64,000 nt of DNA from positions 2,604,001 through 2,668,000 of the forward strand of contig NW_027331831.1 in NCBI RefSeq assembly GCF_033568475.1, read 5' to 3'. A model generated the notes under the pieces. That model was not told the origin of the DNA and searched no databases. It saw only the letters and a list, made by a program, of their open reading frames with translations. Of this stretch, positions 12,913 through 22,494 are shown one piece after another (position 1 is the first letter of the stretch; each line of letters begins with the position of its first letter). The stretch is from Henckelia pumila. Taxonomy: Eukaryota; Streptophyta; Magnoliopsida; Lamiales; Gesneriaceae. The position numbers and the translations under genes are program-made.

Positions 12913-13641
12913 CGTGTAATATAAATCTTTATGAAGCAATATCTTCCGAGCTCTTAAATTATTGCTTCAGCGATGCACCAAACTTCATCCAAAATTTTTT
13001 AAAAAAAAATTACACGCTTAGAGGTCAAAAAGTTAATATAATAAAATAAAAAATTAAAAGAATGATGAAATTGAAATGTGAATTGTATGTTGTGGAAGAA
13101 ATTTGTTTGAATAGACGATGTAAATCAAGAAAATTGCAAATAGATGAGTTGCTCTTGTTTTTCGAGATATCCAATAGCGAATAGATCGCAAAATTTGTGT
13201 AAAAAATACGTACATAATTCCCTGATTAATAATAATAATAATAATATAATAATAATAATAATAATAATAAAAAGAATACGTAAGTCATTGATCTATTGTA
13301 AAATGAAGGAAAGTTACCAATTGCAGTTATTGTGAAGACCCAGAACGTGTGATGAAAGAAAGTGACGGCTGAAAATGGGGTGAAGAAATGCAAATAATAA
13401 ATTTAAATAACAAATTAATTGAGACTGAGGGTAAGTCCACCATTAAACCAACAAAACTAATTTATCCTAACAGGATGTTCATGGAGAAATTTGGAAAACA
13501 TAATTTGGTGTGATGAAGGATTTCTGTTGTTCAATGCATAGTCTTTCCAGCTCGAGACATCCAAAAGGATCATTGAGACATTGTACCCAACACCCATATT
13601 TATCGGACCTAACACTTCTCGTTCGAAATATAGCACATTTA
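12913..13641. other. AT-rich intergenic DNA with (AAT)n microsatellite
   Basis: An (AAT)n tract lies at about 13228-13270. Nothing else is recognised; the short ORF across it is repeat-driven. Confidence 0.6.
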
Positions 13642-13977
13642 GGTCATGATTGGTATGCTTGAATGGAATAGAGTTGGAATGGAATCAACTTTGAAATGAA
13701 ATAAGAATAGGAATTGAATGATAAGTTTATTCCATTCAAATTATTGGTATCATAAAAATAAAATCGAAATGGAATCGGATTATTTTTAATTATCAAATAA
13801 TGTTTTCATTAAAATCAAAAATAGTAGCTATTCAAAAATATTTATTATAAGTTAAAAAATATTTATTATAATTGTTATTTAAAAACAATAAAAAAAATAT
13901 AACTATTCATAGCCTATTAATCATTATAAAATTATCTTTATAATAAAACTAATATAATTATTAATCTGAATTTAGTA

Positions 13978-14019
<42 letters not shown>

Positions 14020-14444
14020 TTATTTATTAAAAAATAATTATTTTTTAATAAAATATAATGATAGTTATATATTTATAATATACATTATTATTAGGTGAAC
14101 GTTTTATTTGCTTATTTATTAATATTATTATCATTATTCATTAATAATTCTATATTTATAAATGATAATAAATTAATTTGATAATAATATTATTATTATG
14201 ATTATTATTTTAGGTATTTTATTAAACTAAATAAAGGAAAAATTTTACAAATGGAGAAAAATTAGGAGTGTGAATGATCATTACTATACAAAATGGATGG
14301 AATGACTATTCTCATGAATATGGGAATAGCCATTCCAATGGGAATGAACATTCTCATTCCAAATCCAAACCAAACATGGTTGTAGGGAATGAGATGGGAA
14401 TCCTCATTCCATTCCTATGTCATTCCCTTATACCAATCATATCC
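13642..14444. mobile_element. Non-autonomous PIF/Harbinger-type MITE with TTA target duplication
   Basis: The left end reads GGTCATGATTGGTAT and the right end, reverse complemented, GGATATGATTGGTAT. The element is flanked on both sides by TTA (13639-13641 and 14445-14447). GG-rich termini resembling GGSCNNNTTTGG and a TTA/TWA duplication are typical of PIF/Harbinger. Subterminal repeats of GGAATGGAAT/ATTCCATTCC are present at both ends. The interior is AT-rich, with a long (TTA)n tract at about 13979-14022, and has no transposase. Confidence 0.75.
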
Positions 14445-14447
14445 TTA

Positions 14448-14971
14448 GTCTATCCGATTTTTCTCGAGCTCAAATACCTCTTTGTCATCCAATTATATAT
14501 ACCATATTTTTTTCGCATTTTAGTTATTCTATTGCAATTTATTTTTCCTTTTTTAATTCAAAATTCAATAAATTTATTTTAAACTTTTATGTTCCCCTCC
14601 CCCAAAATTTGATAAACAAATTTAGTATTATATATGTATTTTTTTTAATACTTATGTATCTATTAATATTTAATAAATTACTATTTAATAAAGTGAGAGG
14701 AGGTTATAGTAACTTTTTTGTACTTTTAAGTGAATTTTCAAAATTACCTTCCACCTAATAAAGTAATTTTTAATTAAAAAATCAAATGTGTTGATTTTCA
14801 AATTTTGAAACGTTATTCCCACCCTGTATTTAACTGTTTGAGGATATTTTTTAAAATAAATAAATAAATAATAATCACAACAACAATTATTACATATATT
14901 TTTCTTCTATAGTTTAATAATACATATATTAACGTGCAAGTCGCTAATATATATCTATACTATTATATAAA
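14448..14971. other. AT-rich intergenic DNA
   Basis: No coding or structural signal is seen apart from AT-rich low-complexity runs. Confidence 0.5.
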
Positions 14972-15344
14972 TCTATACTATTATATAAAGGCTGAGTGTC
15001 TTATAGTAACTACTTTATGGTGTGTCATGACACACAAAAATAATATTTCAATTCTACCTTTTTTTGTCCACATTTTTTTTCTCAACTTCTTTTTTCCACT
15101 AACATCTTCCATATTTTTTTTTCAACTAATTGTATCATTTTTGCTTCTATGATTTTATAATTTCAAACATATATATCTCAAATATCAATTTGATTACATT
15201 AACATATTAAATTTTTAGTATCTTCCTAATAATTAATTTTCAATTACTAATAATACATTATTTCATGATTAAAAACTCATAAAATATTTATGTATTATAT
15301 TGTTTGTGCTTCTGTCGCTAGTTATAATAAACTATCTAAGTTAA

Positions 15345-15432
15345 CTATTAGATCTTTAGTTTGGATGGTTAGACATGGAAATTTTTAGTGAGACAATAGG
15401 CAATGACGAGTCCAACGGTTCGAATCTCTCTT
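15345..15432 (+). repeat. Possible tRNA-derived SINE fragment
   Basis: A segment present only in duplication copy 1 contains an A-box-like TTTGGATGGTTAGA and a B-box-like GGTTCGAATCTC about 50 bp apart, followed by a T-rich tail. This is the layout of a pol III promoter in plant SINEs. No clear target duplication is seen. Confidence 0.35.
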
Positions 15433-15781
15433 CTCCCATTTCATTTAAATTTTTTTTTTAATTTATTTGTATTGAGCTCATTGATTAATTGACACGTCTT
15501 CAATCTTTTTTATTTGGGTCAATTTTAATCTATACTATTATATAAAGGTTGAGTGTCTCATAGTAACTACTTTTTGGTGTATCATGACACACAAAAAATC
15601 ATATTCCAATTCTACCTTTTATTGTCCACATTTTTCTCAACTTTCTTTTTCCACTAACATCTTCCATATTTTTTTTTTCAACTAATTTTTCATTTTTGCT
15701 TCTATGATTATATAATTTCAAACGTATATATCTCAAATATCAATTTGATTACATTAACATATTAAATTTTTATTATATTCC

Positions 15782-18010
15782 TGTGACGACCCGAGTTCTA
15801 ATCTCTCATTTAATCAAATCATCATAATTAATAGACAAGAATCAAAGTCTAAACAAAGTAATTTTTTTTTTTTTTTAAGAATTGAGCACCTCGCTCGATC
15901 GGTGAAAAGCTGCCGATCGAGCGAGCCTCTTTGCCCAACTCTCGGGTGCAAACAATTTGTGGCCTCGCTCGATCCGCAACAATTCACCGATCGAGCGAGC
16001 CACAATCTTCAAGTTTTCTGTTCCTGCAATAATGGCCTCGCTCGATCCGTGATATTTCACCGATCGAGCGAGCACATTTCCAGAAAAAGGAACAGAAACC
16101 TCTACTGTCAAAAATGTGTTCTTCCAAGCATTTATCATCTACTGTCAATTTAAACAAAGCCTATTCCACACTATAAGCTAGCATGCATTCTTAACATGAT
16201 AAAGTTGATAGGAATGAATCATAACAAAGCCTTAAAAGCATCACAAGATAGGCTAACATAACAACAAGATTCATTGTTATAAGAAAGGTATTAAGCTACA
16301 ACAGCATTTTGTCTTAAGGATTTACATATCATCTCAAATCCTATATACATCAACAAGACAACAACTTAATCACCAACAAGTCTTGGTACAAGTAGCTATA
16401 TCATGTTCATATGTTTGGACTCAACACTATCATTGACAGCACAAGAAACCATCTATACTCGGATCATCACGCTATTCTCTCATCCCCTTGTTCTTCATGT
16501 TCTCTTTTGCCCTGTTCCAGTCCCGCCTATTGCCATGACACATACCATACAACAATAGCCGGATAACTTCGGTGAGAAATAGATTTCCCAGTAAAAGCAA
16601 CTAAACATGCATATAAAACATATATCAAGCTCATGATATAAATAAATAAAGACAATGCATGTTTTAAAACAAGGTTCATCTCTTATCTCGTCGGTTGGGA
16701 TCCCGAGAAGGAGATATCATAGCTAACCACCGACTCTCCCAATCGAGGTGGGGCTACTTATCTTACTTCTCTAGACTTTGAAGCCACTACATATGCATTT
16801 CAGACGCTAGGCTACGTCAACCACCCAGGCCATGCATATATAATCCCTCAAATCGTCTATTCGAACGTTTCCGTTCATTTAAAAATCAAAGAATAAGTCT
16901 TTCAAGATGAATGCAATATATATCATCACAAGAGCATTCATTAACATCTAATACTCATTCAATAAATCATAGAAGAGCATAGAAAAGCAATTAAGCAAAT
17001 AAGTATGTGATTTAGGGAACTCGATACAAACCATCTCGAGTTATAATCTCATTCAAGTAGTAGTCCACTTTTACCTTTCAAATGTGAGGGTTATGGTGTC
17101 TTCAAGCTTGTCAAAATCTGTACAAGTATCAACCATAAGCCTAATCCAAAATCTGCTCAATTTTCAACACAAACGTCAAGGCAAAACGCTACCAACCTTG
17201 TGCTTTCTTCTATCGGTTTCGAAGTCAAGATTATCAAGTCGATGCGTCCTGTTTATAAGCTGAAACCACAATATAATTGCCAAAGAACATCAGCTTAAGC
17301 TCATCTCAATATCAGCCCAAACATAAGATAGCAAAACACTTCAAATCAAAAGTTCGTCGGCATATCGGTATAAACTCGGCAATCCCGAACGCAACTATAA
17401 CAATATCAGTTGTATAAGCTTCAAAACCAACATAATCCTCAACATATCAGCAGGTATATAAATCGAATCATAGCTGGAAAATCATAAGAACATGATACAA
17501 CAATCATTCCTCAACCCAACTTCAAGAAAACAAATTTAGAAGCTCATCAACCTCAACTCACAACACAAATCTGATAACTGTCAATTTCGAATTCTCAAAC
17601 CCTGATGAACTAAGAGAAAACTTACATCAATTCGAAGGTCTCGTTTCAAGGATTCCAGAACATCTTTTGGAATCGAAATCGGATACCCGAGGCTCAAAAT
17701 ATTGTAATTTGAAGTTTAGGAATGAACTTGGGGTTTCTTTGTTCTTGCTCTCGATTCCTCCTTCTACTTTTCTGATGAAATATGGTAATACACACGTGAA
17801 TACATATTTTGCATAACAAGTGTCCACCAAGTTTCAAGTATTTGAATTTTGGCCCCTCAAGTCTTCAAAATTTGCAATTCAGTCCTCAATCTTCCATTTT
17901 ATTCAATTTCAATCCTAATCAATTTAAGAATATTAGAATTTAAATCAAAACTCCAAATATTCCCAAATTAATTATTCTTGAATTAAAATTAAATAATTTC
18001 GGGCGTTACA
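15782..18010 (-). mobile_element. Solo LTR (2229 bp) with ATTCC target duplication
   Basis: The ends read TGTGACGACCCGAG on the left and CGGGCGTTACA on the right, that is TG...CA with imperfect inverted termini. The 5-bp duplication ATTCC lies at 15777-15781 and 18011-15. No internal retroelement coding sequence is present. The termini resemble LTRs of Ty3/gypsy elements that begin TGTAACGCCCG, which suggests minus orientation. It interrupts copy 2 of the Helitron-like duplication, so it is the younger event. Confidence 0.85.
15889..16073. repeat. Three tandem hairpin modules, ~73-bp period
   Basis: Within the solo LTR the arm pair CCTCGCTCGATC / GATCGAGCGAGC occurs three times: arms at about 15889-15900 and 15915-15926, 15963-15974 and 15989-16000, 16036-16047 and 16062-16073. 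Each pair can form a stem of about 12 bp with a 14-bp loop. The loops differ in sequence while the stems are kept. Confidence 0.9.
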
Positions 18011-18250
18011 ATTCCCAATAATTAATTTTTAATTACTAATAATACATTATTTCATGAATAAAAACTCATAAAATATTCATGTATTATATCGCACACGCAA
18101 TTGCATGTGCTTCTGTCGCTAGTTGTAATAAACTATCTAAGTTAACTCTTACCCCATTTAATTTTTTTAAAAAAAGTTTTTAATTTATTTGTCTTGGACT
18201 CGTTGATTAATTGACACATCTTCGATCTTTTTTATTTGAGTCGATTTTAA

Positions 18251-18764
18251 TGATTGAGCCAATTTTGATGTTTATAATTGAGCTTTTATTGAATTGAATT
18301 TTTTTGCATTGTTTTTTGTTTTCATGTATTGACGTTAATAATGAGTATATCATCTAAAACTAAAATTTTACTTTTAAAATTAATTTTAACTCACTTTTTT
18401 CGTATTAAAAAAATTATAAATATTTTGTAGACAAAATAGTTATGAACTTTAAATTAAGTTTTAAAAATAAAGTATAAAATGACACAAAAAATTACGATTT
18501 AAGTTCAAATTTGATTTCGTTGATATTGACAGATCTGCATGGCCCTTTAACATATCTATGTGGCACTTGAATACGAAGTATCTCAATTTTTTCATTTTTA
18601 TATATCTCATATTCAAACAAAAAATTTTAGGGAAAAAACATCTATATCACAAATCAAAGAACGAAACTAACATTTCTAGCTGATAATTAATAATTTCAAC
18701 ACCATCGCACATTGTCGTTACTTAATATGTGACCCCCAAACCTTACATTTTGGATCTGTTCATG

Positions 18765-18766
<2 letters not shown>
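18251..18766. other. AT-rich intergenic DNA
   Basis: No gene or repeat boundary is recognised. Confidence 0.5.
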
Positions 18767-18822
<56 letters not shown>

Positions 18823-18985
18823 ATGATCCACTGCACACCAGTGTGCAGGGATTTTGTGTGCATCGCGGGATGTTCTCGCGAACATCTAAAAAAAAATCAG
18901 ATGTTCGCGAGAACATCTCAGATGTTCACGCGAACATCACAGGGTGCACACAAAATCCCTGCACACTGGTGTGCAGGGGAACAAG

Positions 18986-19030
<45 letters not shown>
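18767..19030. mobile_element. Fold-back MITE flanked by (TA)n tracts
   Basis: A unit of about 165 bp (18821-18986) lies between two (TA)n tracts. Its arms read CCAGTGTGCAGGGATTTTGT and the reverse complement of ACAAAATCCCTGCACACTGG, giving long, nearly perfect inverted repeats of about 35 bp. Inside are further inverted GATGTTC-GCGAACATC motifs. Insertion into TA repeats fits a TA-targeting element or a Micron-like element. Confidence 0.75.
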
Positions 19031-19033
<3 letters not shown>

Positions 19034-19334
19034 GTGTGTATGTGTATAGTTTTGTTTCTTGCATACTAATACATATGATAAGCAAGTCTCGGGTCAATGT
19101 TCAAGTCTCGTCAGTTGTGCGGGTAGTTTCATTATATTGTTGTAATTGATTATTAATACTTGTACTCTCGAAAAAAATAATACATAATAAATTTTATTAT
19201 ATTATTGTAATTAATTATTAGTACTTATACTCTAAAAAAAATTGAACATCAACTAACTTTTAAAAAAATAAAAATAAATAGAAGGCTGCAAGTTGGCATT
19301 CATATGTATGTGGATGTAACAAAATCATGGATTA

Positions 19335-19500
19335 TTCTATGTTACACCTGTAGTACTTCTCATCCCATGATATGGTCAAATATCAACCATTGGATCATCA
19401 AGATATATGTCAATTTCCATAAAAATATATGGGTCTCACGTGATCTAATGATATTGAAATAGGGAGAGAAACACTCTCGTTGTAACATAGACTAACCCCA
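19335..19500. mobile_element. Candidate MITE
   Basis: The left part GGATTATTCTATGTTAC and the right part, reverse complemented, GGGGTTAGTCTATGTTAC, form imperfect terminal inverted repeats around about 165 bp of non-coding DNA. No exact target duplication could be set, so the call is tentative. Confidence 0.4.
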
Positions 19501-19739
19501 AAACATATATATATATATATATATTAAATTAAATTAATGATTGGTAGGAGCACTAATCTTGTGGTGGATGGAATTACAAGCCGAAATTAATATTATATAA
19601 AATATAAATTACCGTGAATTTAGTCACAGTAGTTTAAAATGGTGATGTTCCAACGCTCTACGTGCACACTTTATAAGTCAGACGATATTTTGTTCTTAAA
19701 AATTAGACGATATTTTTTTCTCAAAAATTTTATTATATT

Positions 19740-19986
19740 TCTTACTATCTTATTAAAGAAAAGTACCACTTACTAACCGAATTAAAATTAATTTGGTGAA
19801 ATCCAAAACGAAATATCTAAAATACCCCTTAAAAAAGAACAAAATCTCTCTCTCTCTACCTCAATCTATATCTCTATCTCTATCTCTATTTCTATCTATA
19901 TTTTAAACTTCAATTGTCCATGATTTTTTTTATTTGTTTGCCTTGATTTTATTTTTAAATTTAAATTGATTTGAAACAAAAATACA

Positions 19987-20023
<37 letters not shown>

Positions 20024-20076
20024 AAATAATATTTATATTTTAATCACACACATAACGTGCGTGCAGACGCGACTAG
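19740..20076 (+). mobile_element. Candidate short Helitron-like element
   Basis: It begins TCTTACTATCTTATTAAAG and ends with CGTGCGTGCAGACGCGACTAG, a GC-rich hairpin followed by CTAG and then T, as in Helitron 3' ends. A pyrimidine-rich CTATCT tract and a (TA)n tract lie inside. The base before the 5' TC is T rather than the expected A, so the left boundary is uncertain. Confidence 0.5.
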
Positions 20077-20544
20077 TTATATATTATTGTTATTATTATT
20101 ATATATATTATTATTATTAGTATTATATAATAATAATTGAAAACCCCACTTAAGTCACGTCCCCCATTTTGTGAAAATTGACGGGGACGTTAATATCTCA
20201 TACACTATCAATTTTGTCTTCTAGCAGAATATGTTTTTAAGAGTAACAATTATTATATGTGTACCAATCAAATATTCAAAGATGTTTCAGACCAACATTT
20301 GACCTCATATGTCGAAGAAATTTTGATAGAAGTAAATATCCAATATATATGATTTTTTTGTTGCTAATAATATTTTTTCACCTCGTCTTCGATCACTAAA
20401 ATTCGATACTGAGTTTTAGTTGTTTTTTTATTTTTCGCATAACTAAAACACAGTACTGAGTTTTTGTGGTCGGAAATGAGTTGGACATCATTGATTGGGC
20501 AGCTTAAAATTTCTCTATACATATAAATATATATGCATATACAC
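20077..20544. other. AT-rich intergenic DNA
   Basis: (TTA)n-like runs occur near 20085-20130; no gene is recognised. Confidence 0.5.
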
Positions 20545-21310
20545 TTTTGATCCCCGCACCCACGCACTCTAAGGTGCGGGAATCCACGTGCACTCGTGCT
20601 CAAAACAACTCCGATTGCCTTGAAATTTTCACGTTAGGGTCATCTCGAAAATGCGAATCCAACGATAGATCATATTGTACAAATTTCAATCTCGGTGGTC
20701 GAAAATGTGAAGATGGCCGAAAATTGCATATTTTACCTAATTTTTTGTCATCTTCAAATCTCTGACCACCGAGATTGAAATTTACATCTGATGGGTTATT
20801 ACCCAATTGATTTTCTCCCGGGCCCAAACCTAGTGACTCAATCCATTTGGGTCCAATATTATTTAGTTATTTTTGGACATTTTATCAAGGCCCATAAATT
20901 TCTAAAAGCCTATAAGAGGCTCAAGCCCATGAAACTCTCCGAATACCTATAAATAACTTAAGTTCCTCTCTATAGTCACATGTCCTAGTTCTCTAGAACT
21001 TTTATTGGACAAATACTGACTTGAGCGTCAGAGTGTTTTCGTCGGGAAACCCCCGGCGCCACTCACTTTGCTTTGTGATGCAGGTAACAACCCATGAAGT
21101 TCGGTTTTTGGAATAGTTTGAGTATTATTCTGGTCATCCGGATCTCTACAAATTACCCAGATTCTCTCCAATCGGGTAATATCAATTTTTTGCTACATCA
21201 ATATCGTATGATACATCGTTGGATTCACATTTTTGAGACGACCCTACCGTGAAAATTTCAAGGCAATCAGAGTTGTTTTTGGTAAGGGTGCACGTGAATT
21301 CATCACACCT
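20545..21310. mobile_element. Long-TIR fold-back element interrupted by a solo LTR
   Basis: The left arm (about 20585-20675) and the right arm (about 21213-21302) are inverted copies of each other: both carry AACTC-GATTGCCTTGAAAT, TTTTCACG-TAGGGTC and GAATCCAACGAT when read in the same direction. Inside the left part, AATTTCAATCTCGGTGGTC and its inverted copy near 20764-20785 form a second hairpin. No transposase is present. Confidence 0.75.
20789..21184. mobile_element. Tat-type solo LTR nested in the fold-back element
   Basis: The segment starts TGATGGGTTATTACCC and ends GGGTAATATCA, giving imperfect inverted TG...CA termini and a length (396 bp) close to the Tat LTR at 4524-4907. Inside is a stretch with GCGTCAGAGTGTTTTCGTCG and CCCCCGGCGCC, which recalls Tat-type LTRs. 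The left flank is ACATC; the same five bases recur on the right only after ten extra bases (21195-21199), so the right end is uncertain. Confidence 0.6.
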
Positions 21311-21665
21311 AGGTTGTTATATTTATTTAAAATCGTAGGATTTTTTTTGTTGTTTAATAAACATATATAAAATATATGGTTAGTTCGTGTGATGCCCTAT
21401 GATATATCCCGGGGTATCATCTGATGGTATCCCGAGATGTATATATTTTCACATGAACTGGATTTATGAGCAATAAAGTGCTGGTTGTGGTTGTGTCAGA
21501 TAATTATTATTAGATAGCATGTCAGATATTCACTATCTAAATTTGGGTCTGGACTTGTTAAAATCATCGGATCGTGTGTCTAATACTCTTACTTATGGGC
21601 CGACATCATGGGGTATACAATTTCAATAATCTAAATAAGAGGAAATCATACATACATATATATAT

Positions 21666-21718
<53 letters not shown>

Positions 21719-21876
21719 ATCTTATTCCTAATTACTCACATAAGTGAAAATAGAGATTTCTGCACTTTCTTTCCAATATGTTTATCCCCTTATTTTATCG
21801 AAAATAAATGGTTCATTTTTCAGTTTGCTTACTCATTATGTTTTTTATATGATGATCACACATTACGAGATACTAC

Positions 21877-21913
<37 letters not shown>

Positions 21914-22190
21914 TGCAGTAAAAAAAATTGGGAACAAAATTGAAGGTGCCGTGTATCAAGTCAACATGAATTAATTTTGGAGTCGGACTTTACAATTACG
22001 AAGCAGTGAAAGCACGATCTATCAAAATATTGAATTTTGGGCCCAATCTAAAATATCACGAAAATATTATACTCAGACTATATATAAATAAATATAAAGT
22101 ATTATTCAACTCGATTCGTTTTATGCAAGATAAAACATATTAGATATAAACTTATATGATTTAGCAAAAGCGGATTCTCTATCTATCTAT
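21311..22190. other. Intergenic DNA with (TA)n microsatellites
   Basis: (TA)n/(TATG)n tracts lie at about 21652-21716 and 21875-21915. No coding sequence is supported; ORFs here run through the TA repeats. Confidence 0.6.
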
Positions 22191-22346
22191 ATTAGTTGTA
22201 TAATATTATCTTTATTAGTGTTTAAGGGTATTTTAGTCTATTTTTTTTCATTGTAATATCTAGTTATAAATACTCTTTATTGTATTCTAATTGAATCATG
22301 CAAGTCAATAAAAAATCTCTAGCCTTCTTTTTTCTCTATGTCATCA
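22191..22346 (+). mobile_element. 5' LTR of a short-LTR Copia element
   Basis: About 156 bp, ending TATGTCATCA, and closely matching the 3' LTR at 26620-26780. TCTAT flanks the pair on both sides (22186-22190 and 26781-26785), but both flanks are CTAT microsatellite, so the duplication is only suggestive. The start is AT-rich and lacks a clean TG, probably through mutation. Confidence 0.8.
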
Positions 22347-22363
22347 TGGTATCATAGCCTAGG
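22347..22363 (+). promoter_or_regulatory. Primer-binding site of the Copia element
   Basis: TGGTATCATAGCC directly after the LTR matches the initiator-tRNA-Met site TGGTATCAGAGCC with one mismatch. Confidence 0.85.
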
Positions 22364-22494
22364 TTTATGGATTCGGTTAATTTTCCCTTTGATTTGTTCT
22401 CGCTCGCGTTGGTTTGTCTGAATTCGGTTAATTTTGGAAATTTTGAATCTGTTGATTTCGGTTTTGGGGGTTTTGTATTTGTGCCTCTTTCATC

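Larger units (their letters stand above)
14972..18250 (+). repeat. Tandem duplication of a Helitron-like segment, second copy split by a solo LTR
   Basis: Copy 1 spans 14972-15528 and copy 2 spans 15529-15781 plus 18016 to about 18250. Both begin TCTATACTATTATATAAAGG, which resembles the 5' end of plant Helitrons, and both contain the 3' end CTTCTGTCGCTAGT. In copy 2 this 3' end is preceded by a near-palindrome GCACACGCAATTGCATGTGC, the hairpin expected shortly before a Helitron CTAG end. Copy 1 has lost most of that hairpin. Sequence beyond CTAG is also shared, so the duplication covers the element plus its flank. No Rep/helicase gene is present. Confidence 0.7.

Noticed and set aside
13979-14022. 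Regularly spaced short repeats that could suggest a CRISPR-like array
   Set aside because: They are simple (TTA)n microsatellite without spacers, in a plant nuclear genome.
18823-19149. ORFs with Tyr-Ile repeats
   Set aside because: They run through (TA)n and the fold-back element; the peptide is a microsatellite translation.
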